DNA from: Coemansia sp. RSA 922
Taxonomy: Eukaryota; Kickxellomycota; Kickxellomycetes; Kickxellales; Kickxellaceae
Direction of reading: 5' to 3'
DNA: 20,860 nucleotides
Assembly: GCA_027577415.1 (NCBI GenBank)
Contig: JANBQS010000330.1
Location: forward strand, 1-20,860
Numbering within the stretch: position 1 is the first letter of the stretch; each line of letters opens with the position of its first letter. The translations under genes were made by a program, and so were the position numbers. This document shows, piece after piece, positions 8,760 to 17,508 of this stretch. The notes under the pieces are model-generated. The model had not been told where the DNA came from. It ran no database searches and worked only from the letters and a program-made list of their open reading frames with translations.

Positions 8760-10502
8760 TTAACGCTTTTGGCCAGCCAAAAACCACTTTGGCATCCTAG
8801 GTCCTTCACTTGTGGCAGCCCTACTAGTCGTAGTCGGTGCTTGTTCCTGTGGCTGGTTTAGCGGCAGAGCCTCTTTCGCAGAACTGTCCCTAACGGCGCT
8901 AGTCGACGCAGAGGACTCTAATGGGTGGTCGTCTATCAGCTCCGGTGATGGAATATTCAGCTCCTCTACCAGAGCAGCCACTTCCGGCTTCAGCATCTCC
9001 AACGTAGATGTCTTGGCACTCGTCAACTTGACATGCACAACGGCGGCAGGAGCCAGCTTGGCGTCAAACAAAGTCTCGCTCCTCAAAGCATCCAAATTCA
9101 GCGCGGGCGGTTGAATAATAAGCGACTCTAAAGCACCCGGAGTAACCAAGACATTGTCCAAAAAGGCATAAAGCTCAGCGACAGTTTCCTTGTGCGAACT
9201 AAAGGCGGCCTGCACTTGTACTTGGTCAGGAAACCTGAATCGAATCAGAGTACGAGTGTGCTTGGCTTTGAATTCGGCCTGACGACGTCGGTTATCCTCC
9301 TCTTGTTTCACGCGTGAGCTGAATCCCTTCTCAGACTCTGCTACTCGTGCCTTTTGAACTGATACGAGGATACGGAGATCGTCCGATCCGGCTTCGTAGA
9401 ATGACTCGGGTAAGACTATGCGTGAGCCCAAGGCCGGGCCGTTGGCCGGAGGTGCGCCCAATACGCTTACTTGCCGCGTGGATAGCAACAGCGAGAGTCC
9501 GCTTTTGGGTTCAGAGGCCGTGGCAACAGGGGCAGGGACTGGAGCAGGAGCAGGAGCTGGAACTGGAGTAGGAGCAGCGACAGGAGCTGGGGCTGGAGCT
9601 GGGGCAGCAACAATACCCAGGGCGTTGTCAGAGTGCGTCTCTTTTTCAATGGCCGGCGGCTGTACGGGTGTCACTACAGGTAGGGATACTGGCTGCACAG
9701 AAACAGCTTCCTGCGTAGGCGAGGTACTATTCTCGGACGGGTTTCCAGAAACGGCTGCCAAAGATGTCGGCTCCTTTGCAGGACGATAAGAGAAGCGGAC
9801 CATCACGCTGCCGCTAGTAAATCCCAGCGATCTAAGCGTAGTATGCTGCAAGTCGTAATTAGTCGCGTATTCCTTGTTCAGTAGCAATAAAACAGGCTGC
9901 TGGTAATACCACGACTGCGCAACAGGCGGAGTAACCGGCTGCGCCGGCGGGCTCTTTGGCGAACTGCTGCCACTGGCGGCCGAAATCAACGTCTGCAAAA
10001 ATCCAGAGCCCCAGCCCGACTTTCCCTCGCCAGACAGAGGAGGAGATGCAGGCGGTTCTGCTGGACGGAATTTGTTAACCAGGTTCAAGGTACGCCCTGA
10101 ACTAGTCTGAGCTGCGACGATAATATCCCACAGAGTCGCTGAGGGGTCAAAGTCGGTGATAATACGGCTACTGCCAACTAGTTGCAAAGCTACTTTGACA
10201 GTAGCCGATGGTGTCGATGCCTGTGGCGAAGCTACTTGGTTTGCTGGAAGTTTGGGACTAGGCCGAGTTGACGAACGGTGTGTAAGCGTGAGCTTGGCGC
10301 CCTGTGGCAGATTGGCAAAGCGAAGTGGCAAGGTCAGGTCCAGAGTCTTGGAGTTGTAAGCCAAAGTGTAAGAGTCGGGCGAAGGCGGTTTGGGCATACT
10401 CGCACAGGCAGAGACCAATATGGCCTGTAGCGTGGTAGTCGGCGTGGTTTTGACGCTGACGGAGCGGCCAGGACCATAAATAACAGAAATAGATGTAGAC
10501 AT
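8760..10502 (-). CDS. UBX4: TUG/ASPSCR1-type UBX protein (Ubx4-like p97/Cdc48 cofactor)
   Basis: Intronless, 580 residues, ATG at 10502. The order of domains matches the TUG family. A first ubiquitin-like domain lies at about 5-76 (SISVIYGPGRSVSV...GAKLTLTHR). A second starts at 101-130 (VKVALQL...TLWDIIVA) and resumes at 198-240 (PVLLLLNKEY...TTLRSLGFTSGSVMVRFS). A Pro-Ala-rich linker occupies 299-328, a charged helical segment about 362-415 precedes the UBX domain, and the UBX domain lies at about 416-496 (LIRFRFPD...ETLFDAKLAPAAVVHVK). The last residues, MPKW...QKR, resemble the conserved PKW...KR tail of animal TUG. The usual UBX Phe-Pro-Arg loop is replaced by IIQPP, as is typical of this subfamily. 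Known family members bind and remodel the AAA ATPase p97/Cdc48 and act in membrane traffic and ER-associated degradation. The UBL2 interruption (131-197, Ser/Pro/Gly-rich) is unusual. Confidence 0.9.
   Translation of the reverse strand: MSTSISVIYGPGRSVSVKTTPTTTLQAILVSACASMPKPPSPDSYTLAYNSKTLDLTLPLRFANLPQGAKLTLTHRSSTRPSPKLPANQVASPQASTPSATVKVALQLVGSSRIITDFDPSATLWDIIVAAQTSSGRTLNLVNKFRPAEPPASPPLSGEGKSGWGSGFLQTLISAASGSSSPKSPPAQPVTPPVAQSWYYQQPVLLLLNKEYATNYDLQHTTLRSLGFTSGSVMVRFSYRPAKEPTSLAAVSGNPSENSTSPTQEAVSVQPVSLPVVTPVQPPAIEKETHSDNALGIVAAPAPAPAPVAAPTPVPAPAPAPVPAPVATASEPKSGLSLLLSTRQVSVLGAPPANGPALGSRIVLPESFYEAGSDDLRILVSVQKARVAESEKGFSSRVKQEEDNRRRQAEFKAKHTRTLIRFRFPDQVQVQAAFSSHKETVAELYAFLDNVLVTPGALESLIIQPPALNLDALRSETLFDAKLAPAAVVHVKLTSAKTSTLEMLKPEVAALVEELNIPSPELIDDHPLESSASTSAVRDSSAKEALPLNQPQEQAPTTTSRAATSEGPRMPKWFLAGQKR
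9519..9608 (-). repeat. Pro-Ala low-complexity repeat within the TUG/UBX gene
   Basis: Codes residues 299-328, a string of alternating Ala-Pro and Pro-Val. At DNA level it is a GGAGCN/GGAACN microsatellite-like tract. It separates the UBL pair from the helical/UBX half and probably acts as a flexible linker. Confidence 0.8.
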
Positions 10503-11632
10503 TACTGATTATAAAGAAAATAATTAGAGAGAGAGAAAAGAAAAAGAATGTGAGAGAAAGAATAATTCAGTCTATAATATTGGGAAGGGGGACATCATCG
10601 TACGCGCGTCAACTGCGTAATTCTTTGGTAATCTTCTTTGGGCTTTTTTTTGCGCAGCGAGGGAGGGAGGGCGATCCTTCAGACCACATGATTATGCGGC
10701 TAGGGCGCAAATGAAGGCAGGATTGGCGGAGGGGCTTGAGGCAGTCCTCATGCATACCTCTAGTGTTATAAATATATACCGGCAAACTGAGCATAAAAGT
10801 GGTGCGACAATGCCAATGCAAAAAAGAGAGTGCTCTACTGCGTTTTATACGCGAGAGAGAAGGAGCAAGCCAAGTGGTTCACACGCCTGCTGTCTCATTG
10901 AAAAAAAGAACATGCCCACATATATGTGACTAGGTTTAGGCGGTCTGGCACGATAAAACGGTGTTGTCCGATGGAGATATAGTGTACTTAGAGCCGCCAG
11001 CTCGGATGAGAAAGATTTATCAACGACTCGGCGGTCTTGCAGTATAGTGGCCGTGCGTGACTTTTTTCCACATGGCTCTTTTTTTCCCTTCGTTGGAGGC
11101 CTAGTGGACTTACTGCTCTTACTGGGCCGAAATGGACCACCCTCCTCCCCCTCCTCCTCCGCCCCTTGGCAAATGGCCCATTTGGCCGTCCCTTCACTCG
11201 CGTGGCCCTCCCTTTTTTGCTTCTCCTCTTCAACTTTTAATTTATTTCTTGTACTTTTTTTCTCTCTCTATCTTTCTCGTACAGTTTTAAGCCTCACTTT
11301 CTTCTTTTTCTTCCTTCTGTTTGGATAGGCACACTACACTATCCCTTCCCCAAAGGATTTTTTTTATATTTCTTGCGCTAAACGTGTTTCGTTTCCTATC
11401 TACTTGTGCGCACGTTCAAAGAATACAGTTCGTTGACTGAAGCGGCCCTGAGACTTTTGCTTTTTTTCTTTTCTTAGCGGAGAGAGAAACCACACGCCTC
11501 TCTCTCCCCCCTTATTTTTTCTTCTTCTCTTCTTCTCTTCTCTTCTTTTTGAAATATTTTTTTAAAGGACCGAGCGCCACGCACTCCGCCCGCCGCTACT
11601 CGAATTCACAAAAAAAATTATATAGGGACGGA
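10503..11632. other. Divergent intergenic region between TUG/UBX and BED/NIF3 genes
   Basis: 1130 bases that must hold both promoters. A TATAAATATATA stretch lies at about 10767-10778. GGCGGTCTGGCA near 10939 and GGCGGTCTTGCA near 11029 form an imperfect direct repeat. GAGACTTT is at 11450, and long pyrimidine runs lie at 11255-11330 and 11499-11550. A TTTGGATAG after the first pyrimidine run could be a 5'-UTR intron acceptor (about 11329). No convincing gene was seen. Open frames here are short and composed of GC- or CT-rich repeats. Confidence 0.6.
11450..11457. promoter_or_regulatory. GAGACTTT box upstream of the BED/NIF3 gene
   Basis: Exact GAGACTTT in context CCCTGAGACTTTTGC, about 180 bases before the ATG at 11633. 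Spacing is like the boxes before the MFS genes, although the gene is on the opposite strand. Confidence 0.35.
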
Positions 11633-14600
11633 ATGCAAAACAACGGGCATTTGGCAGCTGGTCCGCAGCGTCCACCAGGCTCGCCTCCTCATGGCTTGCC
11701 ATATCACATGTCCACTTCAGCTGCACCTAGTACATCTACTGTCAAAGCAGAGGACCAGGGTCGGTCACACAAAGTTGAGAGTTTGGTTAACCCGGGAAGC
11801 CAAAGTCAGACATATCAACGACCCGAGTCTGCACCGCGACCAGTTGGTGCTGGGCGGCCGGCAAAGGAGCACTCCAACAGCAGCAGCAGCACCAACATTA
11901 GCCCAATGTATACAGACCATTCGATAAAGCCCGAACCTGGAGTATATGGCCGTATGAATGGACCGCCTGGGCCTGGGTCGCCTTATGGACGAGCGCAATT
12001 TTATGCTGGCGAGGCTCCTGACTCGTCGCCTGCGCGTCCTCCGATGGGGTCATTCCCGCCACTTCAGCAGCCAATGTCGCCGTCGTATCGGCGAACACGA
12101 CAGCATGCGGCGACTATCAGCGACCCAATGGTATCGCCAAGCGGACTTCATCGATTGCAACAGCCTCCGCCTCAGCAGCAGCAGCAGCAGTCATTCCGGC
12201 ATTACAACCCACCACAGCATCGGCTGCCTCCACCAGGGTTTGATGGGCGGCAACCACCACTAAGTGCTGGCGCCCAAGATGTGCGGCCACGGCGACTGTC
12301 GTTCATGGGTACGCCTTTGGCGCACGAGCATCGGCAAGAGCACCGGCCAGACCACTATGAAATGTCGTTCAGCCGATCGACATCCAACGCCTATGGGCAT
12401 CACATGTCTAGTGGACAGCCGTCGCCGCAGGGTCAGTTTTTCCCCGCGACGACCAGCGGGCCAGGCCCTGCGTATGCGTCGCGTCAGGGTCCAGGTCCGC
12501 ATATGCTGCCTCCTGGTTCTCACGCAATGCCGCCCCCGCCCGCATCAGCCCCAGCCCACCAGCAGCACTTTGGCCCCTACAGTCCTCGTGGCAGCGGGCC
12601 TGTGTATGCCCAGCCGCAAGCGAAGCGCTCACTGTCGCCTCAGCCACTCAACCGGCGACACTTGCCAGTGCCAGGACGCTTTGACGTGGCCGGGCCTCAG
12701 CGCTCGCCTTTGCCATTCCCGCGGATTCCCTCGCCCAGTCAGCACGCAGTGTCGCAGCAGGCGTCGACTCCAGTCAAAGCACACTCGTCGCAGTCGCCGG
12801 CGCGCGAGTCGTCCAGGCGACTGAGCTCGGTGGTGTGGGGGCCGACGGGGTTCGAGCGGCTCGAGTCAGGTATGTCACGGTGCCGTATGTGTGGCAAAGA
12901 ATATTCAAAGGGCTCGTCAACTGGTACGCTGAAACGTCATTATCGTCAGCACCAGGTCAATGTCGCTGCACCCAACTCTAATGCTAATCCGTATGCGCGC
13001 CCCACCTCGCCTGTCAGTGCCCATGCGCCTTCACGTCCACGGGCATACTCGCATCGTACTGACATGCGCTCGCGTCGTGAAATGTCGCCGTTCTCGCCTT
13101 TGCAACACTCTTATGCGATGCACCCGCCGCCACCCTCGTCGGCCCTGCAGCGCGCGCAGCCTCCGCCGCCGCCGCCAAGTGCGCAGGCGCCGCCAATGTT
13201 TGTGGTCCGGCGGGCTGACCCCACAGAGCTTGATACAAGCTCGGCTATTGCGGGGTCGGCGCTGCTGAGCATGGCGGCGGGTGGCGACTCACGTATGGCT
13301 GTGGATACGGACTTTGAGGCTATTCGCCGGCCCATGCGGTCGTCTGATCCCAGCGTGTACCCGCACGGTACTAGCAGCAATAATAGTGTAAGGGCTAGGG
13401 CGTCGGCTGGCGCTGCTGAGCCCGGCACTCGGGACATTTCAGTGTCACCGTCGCCCTCTTCTGCTTCGAATTCTCGGTCGCCTTCGCCATCGACAGTGAC
13501 TCAGAGCAATTACTCACTGGCTGAGCCTAGCGTCGACACTGGCCATATGCGCAGTTTGGCGATTGAAAGTGGTGGCAATTTCAACGAGGCTGATGAGGAC
13601 ATGGACGTTGAGGATGACGACGATGACGAAATGGATGGCAGTCAGTCCTACCACTCACATAATCACGCTCATCAACTACAGTCGCGTCCTCGGCGTCGGG
13701 CTACTGTGACTGGCGTACAGCGTGTCCCGCCAGCAGCCACCACTGCCATTGCCGGTGTTCCGACTGAGCTGGCCCGCGAGATAGGCTCACTGTCAGCTAC
13801 TCAGCTTGTAGCGCTGTCATCGGAGCTAGTACGTCGCGTGGCTATATCTCTGCCGCAGCTGGCGCGGGAAGCCGAGGGCAAAGTTCGTAGGGGCGAGCCG
13901 CCATCACTCTCGTATATCCAAAACGGCGGCTCGTTGAGCGACGACATTGAAAATCCGCTGGAAATACTGTTTGGCCACATCAAAGCATCGCTCTTGGAAT
14001 GTGATCCACTACTTAGTGCTTCTACTTCTGTCTGTGACCTTCCGTTTACTATCCGCCGACCTATCGATAATCCAACTGCAATGACTACCGGTCTTCTAGC
14101 TCGTGTCTCGGCTTCTATGCAACGCATTGCTCCACTGAGTTTGGCTGAACTCGATTGGGATAATGTCGGAATCTTGCTTGGTAAGTTTGAACAAATTCTG
14201 GAAAAATGCCTTTCTTTTGGTTGAATTTCGAATTCCTTCCTTGTACTAATTTTTGCTTTTTGCTTTTTTTTTGTAGAAGCTGCCAAGCCTAAACCTGACG
14301 CGAAAAAGGTTTTCCTCACTATCGACCTTACCTCGACTACTCTAAATGAAGCGCTTGCCGACCCCGAAGTCGGTGTTATAGTCGCCTACCACCCGCCCAT
14401 CTTTTCCGCTTGGAAGTCCCTGTCCATGGGTAAACTCAAGCAAAGCCTAGTGCTAAAATGCGCTGCAGCCGGAGTATCCATATACTCTCCACACACGTCG
14501 CTGGATAGTTGTGCCAACGGCATCAACGACTGGCTGGCGTCACTAGTTGGGCCTGGCAAAGTCATGCCTATTGCGGCTGCGGCACCGGAAAAGGCGGCTG

Positions 14601-15031
14601 GGCAGGATAATGTTGGCACTGGACGCGTCGTCGAACTGACTACGCCGCGGCTGGTGGGCGATATTGTGCGCGAGATAAAGACGCATTTGGCTCTGGACCA
14701 TATGCGTGTGGCTAGGGCACCCTGCCACGAGGAGGAGGAGGGGAAACCTGTGTCGCGTGTCGCTATTTGTGCGGGGTCGGGTGCCTCTGTGCTGCGCCTG
14801 GCTCCAGCTGCTGATTTGTATTTCACGGGCGAGATGGATCATCACAGTATTTTGGCTGCTGTCGAGCAAGGTACCAGCTGTGTGCTGGCTGAGCATACTA
14901 ATACTGAACGCGGGTATTTGCGTGCTGTCTTGCAAAAACGGTTGCAGGAGGAGCTTGATGCCGATTCCGATAATGAGCCTGCGAGTGTCGTCGTCAGCGA
15001 AAGCGACAAGGATCCTATCACTATCGAGTAG
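11633..15031 (+). CDS. BED/C2H2-type zinc-finger, low-complexity protein reading in frame into NIF3
   Basis: Exon 1 is 11633-14180 and exon 2 is 14277-15031; the 96-nt intron has a GTAAGT donor, a TACTAAT branch site and TTTTGTAG acceptor. The frame gives 1100 residues. The start is the first ATG (MQNNGHLAAG); the open frame upstream lacks ATG. Residues 1-400 are Pro/Gln/Ser/His-rich and apparently disordered, with a Q run near 175-185. A single finger follows at C417-x2-C420-x15-H436-x3-H440, preceded by VVWGPTGFERL, which fits a BED finger. Beyond it are poly-Pro and Ser-rich stretches and an acidic run (DEDMDVEDDDDDE). A more ordered segment (TELAREIGSLSATQLVALSSELVRR...) ends about where NIF3 begins at residue 817. 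It is likely a nuclear DNA-binding regulator. Whether it is truly fused to NIF3, or ends by unseen splicing, cannot be decided here. Confidence 0.6.
14081..15031 (+). CDS. NIF3: NIF3-family protein (GTP cyclohydrolase I type 2/NIF3-like), possibly its own gene
   Basis: From ATG 14081 (MTTGLLARVSASMQRIAPLS), joined across the intron at 14181-14276, this gives 284 residues, about the normal size of a fungal NIF3. Family motifs are in order: LAELDWDNVGILLE at the N-terminus, VIVAYHPPIF with the first metal-binding His, IYSPHTSLDS with the second His and an Asp, and TGEMDHHSILAAV plus AEHTNTERGYL near the C-terminus with the remaining His and Glu ligands. Known members are toroidal, dimetal-binding proteins. 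Yeast Nif3 was named for interaction with the coactivator Ngg1/Ada3, and its biochemical role is poorly defined. No stop separates this part from the upstream zinc-finger frame, so 14081 is only a candidate independent start. No AATAAA was seen close downstream. Confidence 0.85.
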
Positions 15032-15398
15032 TAAAAAACAAAAACAAAAACTTTATATTATTTAATGTATCTATTTTTTCTTAGTATTGCCAAGACGTCT
15101 TTGCTGTTCTTTATATGTCCTGTATATCTTTATATTTTTTTTGTTCAAAAAGAAACCACCGGGTTGTCGCTGCTCTATGTATTTCTTTTTATTCATTTTA
15201 CTCTTTAGTCGCATTTTTTTTTACTTTCAACTGGCAGGCAACGTGCGCTTGTCTAGAAGAGAAAGTAGATAAAATGCAAGAATTGGTATTGGACAGAGGG
15301 GCTCTCTTCTTCTGTTTATACAAATTTTCTCTACAATTTTCCTTGTCTTTCTTATTTTATTTTTCTAGTATTTCGCACATCTTATTAGTAGCAATTCG
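15032..15398. other. Intergenic: NIF3 3' flank and upstream region of secreted protein 1
   Basis: 367 T-rich bases. The first 110 bases follow the NIF3 stop and are AT-rich. The remainder is the promoter/leader of the next gene and includes a block collinear with the upstream region of secreted protein 2. A TTTTATTTTTCTAG at about 15354-15367 would be a good splice acceptor in the 5' UTR. Confidence 0.6.
15145..15296 (+). promoter_or_regulatory. Upstream homology block of secreted protein 1
   Basis: Aligns with 16275-16434 from TCAAAAAGAAAC through CAACGTGC (15239-15246) and a GTCTAG box to GGACA. The distance from block start to ATG is 254 bases here and 258 bases in the partner. Conservation of spacing suggests a shared promoter or recent duplication that included it. 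Confidence 0.5.
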
Positions 15399-16001
15399 AT
15401 GAAGTATTGGGTGCACTGGCTTTTAGTTCTGGCGACATTGACCTGCGCCCTACAGCTTACATTTGCCGATGTCGAGGATGTCGAAGATGGTAGCGTGTGT
15501 GAGTGGGATGATGATACCGATATGGTATCGATATTGCCGTTTGAAGATGACGACGCATGTGAATTGGATGATGATACCTTGGGAAACACAATGTTAGAAG
15601 TGGGAAAGGCAGTCAAGGAAACTTCATCAGTTCAAGTATCTGAGTCCAGTTCATGGGTAACACCAGCACTTGCTACAGCTGAGGATCTGTCATCCACATT
15701 AAATGAGTTGAGTACACTAGTTCCATCTTTCTCTGTCCCCGTGTCCACGGTATTCGCTACTCCAACTTTGCCCGAGGTGTCAGTCCAAACTGTTACTGTA
15801 GAGAAACCGCCTGTGACTGTGTTTGCCACATTGACAAGCACATTGACATTGGTTACTAGGGATGATCTGCCTTCTGGAATTGCGAGAATAACTGATATTG
15901 ACGCATTGGATACTAGGGTTTTCACTCTCAGTTTGGATGTTTTGGCTCCATTGCGTATGGACCCAACTAGTGCACCACCACCTACTGCGCCTGAACAATA
16001 A
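15399..16001 (+). CDS. Secreted Ser/Thr/Val-rich protein 1 of the KETS family, acidic head
   Basis: Intronless, 200 residues, ATG at 15399. Residues 1-23 form a signal peptide (hydrophobic LLVLATLTCALQL, small residues before D24). Residues 24-60 are extremely acidic (18 Asp/Glu of 37) with two Cys, and contain an internal 20-residue repeat: C34-E-W-D-D-D-T and C54-E-L-D-D-D-T. The family block G69-K-A-V-K73-E-T-S-S follows. The rest is Ser/Thr/Val-rich, with PEVSVQTVTVEKPPVTVFAT matched closely in protein 2, and ends SAPPPTAPEQ. No hydrophobic C-terminal tail is seen, so a GPI anchor is unlikely. It is probably a cell-wall or extracellular protein. I do not recognise a named family. Confidence 0.75.
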   Translation: MKYWVHWLLVLATLTCALQLTFADVEDVEDGSVCEWDDDTDMVSILPFEDDDACELDDDTLGNTMLEVGKAVKETSSVQVSESSSWVTPALATAEDLSSTLNELSTLVPSFSVPVSTVFATPTLPEVSVQTVTVEKPPVTVFATLTSTLTLVTRDDLPSGIARITDIDALDTRVFTLSLDVLAPLRMDPTSAPPPTAPEQ

Positions 16002-16532
16002 TCAGAATGCTACTCGCTGTTGTCTGTGACATACCCTATTTTTAATATATTGTTTAGTATTTATATTCTTGTCTGCTCTGTCTCCCTGAATAACATAAAT
16101 TAAGCTGGCCTCTTGTTCGAACAGGGTATCTAGTCTATTAGCGTCATTCGGGCGGGGCCGGAATTGTGCATGCATCTCTTTTTATTTTTTATTTTGCAAA
16201 GATCTTTTTACTATTATTCTTTGCTAGAAAGAGGGATTTTTATGCCAAGAAGAATTTTCTTTGGATCTTCTTGCTCAAAAAGAAACTATCGGGACGTCAC
16301 TACCCTTAGTGCATGATTCTTTGTCTGTCTTTTTATTTTGGTCACATTTACTTTAAACCTCTAGACAACGTGCACAAGTCTAGTGGAAGAGGATTGAAAA
16401 AAAATAAAGGTAGCGAGAATCAAATTCTGGACATCTTTTCTTCTCTCTTCTTCTTCTCATCCATTATTTTTTATTTATTTTCTCATTAATCATATTATTA
16501 TTGTTCTTGCATTTATAACTAGTACCGATTTA
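16002..16532. other. Intergenic between secreted proteins 1 and 2
   Basis: 531 bases with no credible gene. CAAGAAGA and TCTTCTTG near 16243-16272 form a short inverted repeat just before the homology block at 16275. A pyrimidine-rich stretch (16434-16510) precedes the next start. ATTTATAACTAG at 16511-16522 resembles an acceptor shortly before the ATG. Confidence 0.6.
16275..16434 (+). promoter_or_regulatory. Upstream homology block of secreted protein 2
   Basis: Partner of 15145-15296, with the CAACGTGC core at 16366-16373 and AAGTCTAG next to it. The core lies about 160 bases before the ATG, against about 153 for protein 1. Confidence 0.5.
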
Positions 16533-17447
16533 ATGAAGCATTGGGCGCATTGGCTTTTTGTTCTGGCAACACTGACCTGCGCCTTACAACTTGCATGTGC
16601 AACTATTGCTGATGGCGACAAGGAGGACTCGTACACATGGGAAGACAATCTCAACATGGCGTCAGCTTCGCCATTCGATGACATGTCAAAGACGGTTACC
16701 TCAACTGCTACTTTGGGATACTCGTGGATGGCAGTGGGGATGGCGGTCAAGGAAACTTCGTCAGCTGAAGTACCAGAGACCAGCTCAATGCCAGCCCCAG
16801 TGACTGCTACAGTCACTCTAACGGTTAAGCCACCAACATCTTCTTCGTCAACTGAGTCGAGTATTCTTCCGCAGCCGTCGTCAGTTTCCGTGGAAACAGT
16901 TACCGTGTCCATGTCACCTACAGTTAGCGTATCCGAGTCTATTTCAGTCTCTGTCTCTGTCTCTGTCTCTGTATCAACGGTTTTTGTTACTCCGGCTTTA
17001 TCGTCTGCTTCACCTGAGGTCATGTCGGTCCAAACCGTATTTGTAGAGCTCCCGCCTGTGACTGTACTCGTCACTCCGACAAACACATTGACTAGGAATG
17101 CTTTATCTCCAGTTCCGACTAGCAGCAGCACAACGGCTTTGGCTCCTGGAATGATGAGGGTCAATATCGTTGAGCCGTCGACTACTAGGGTTATCTTTGT
17201 CAGCTCCGCTGCTTTGGATCCATTGCGTAAGGTTCCTCCAACTCCACCACCACCTCCTCCTCCACCACCCCCACCGCCGCCGCCGCCGCCACCTCCTCCG
17301 CCGCCGCCTCCTCCACCACCGCCTCCACCTCCTCCTCCGCCACCACCGCCTCCTGCGCTTGAACAGGAACAAGTGCCTGTTGACAGCGAGAAAAAGGGCG
17401 GTGGTATATGTATGTATGGAGGAAAGTTTGCCCGTCAATGCCATTAG
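16533..17447 (+). CDS. Secreted Ser/Thr/Val-rich protein 2 of the KETS family with a 37-proline run
   Basis: Intronless, 304 residues, ATG at 16533. The signal peptide (1-23) is nearly the same as in protein 1. The family head follows: W36-x5-M42-ASAS, then G69-M-A-V-K73-E-T-S-S. The middle is Ser/Thr/Val-rich and includes a microsatellite-coded SVSVSVSVSVS stretch (around 16945-16972). MSVQTVFVELPPVTV parallels protein 1. Near the C-terminus 37 consecutive prolines (codons 17244-17354) are followed by ALEQEQVPVDSEKKGG and a short Cys-containing tail ending ARQCH. No GPI-type tail is visible. It is likely an O-mannosylated extracellular or wall protein. It is the closest paralogue of protein 1. 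Confidence 0.75.
   Translation: MKHWAHWLFVLATLTCALQLACATIADGDKEDSYTWEDNLNMASASPFDDMSKTVTSTATLGYSWMAVGMAVKETSSAEVPETSSMPAPVTATVTLTVKPPTSSSSTESSILPQPSSVSVETVTVSMSPTVSVSESISVSVSVSVSVSTVFVTPALSSASPEVMSVQTVFVELPPVTVLVTPTNTLTRNALSPVPTSSSTTALAPGMMRVNIVEPSTTRVIFVSSAALDPLRKVPPTPPPPPPPPPPPPPPPPPPPPPPPPPPPPPPPPPPPPPALEQEQVPVDSEKKGGGICMYGGKFARQCH
17244..17354 (+). repeat. CCN trinucleotide tract coding 37 prolines
   Basis: 111 bases of uninterrupted CCA/CCT/CCG/CCC codons in frame. The third positions vary, so it is not a pure microsatellite. Length variation between strains is likely (inference). Confidence 0.9.
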
Positions 17448-17508
17448 AAATCGAGACGCTAGTGCCCTCTATAAATGTTTTTCTGTGTTTTATGAATATT
17501 TATTACTA

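Noticed and set aside
11549..11632. Upstream extension of the zinc-finger frame
   Set aside because: The frame is open but starts at TTG within the pyrimidine-rich leader. The first ATG is at 11633.
12158..12190. Poly-Gln stretch considered as a repeat-expansion site
   Set aside because: It is a short mixed CAG/CCT run within a generally Gln/Pro-rich disordered region, and not notable on its own.
16110..16125. TGTTCGAACA resembling a tRNA T-arm/B box
   Set aside because: It is a short palindrome. No A box, acceptor stem or cloverleaf could be drawn around it.
16490..17164. 224-codon minus-strand frame opposite secreted protein 2 (and 20333-20836 opposite protein 4)
   Set aside because: These are mirror images of Ser/Thr/Val repeats. 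The sense frames have signal peptides and a conserved head, and the antisense frames have neither.
17103..17444. Arg/Trp-rich minus-strand frame over the proline tract
   Set aside because: It is simply the reverse complement of the CCN tract (WRR repeats).
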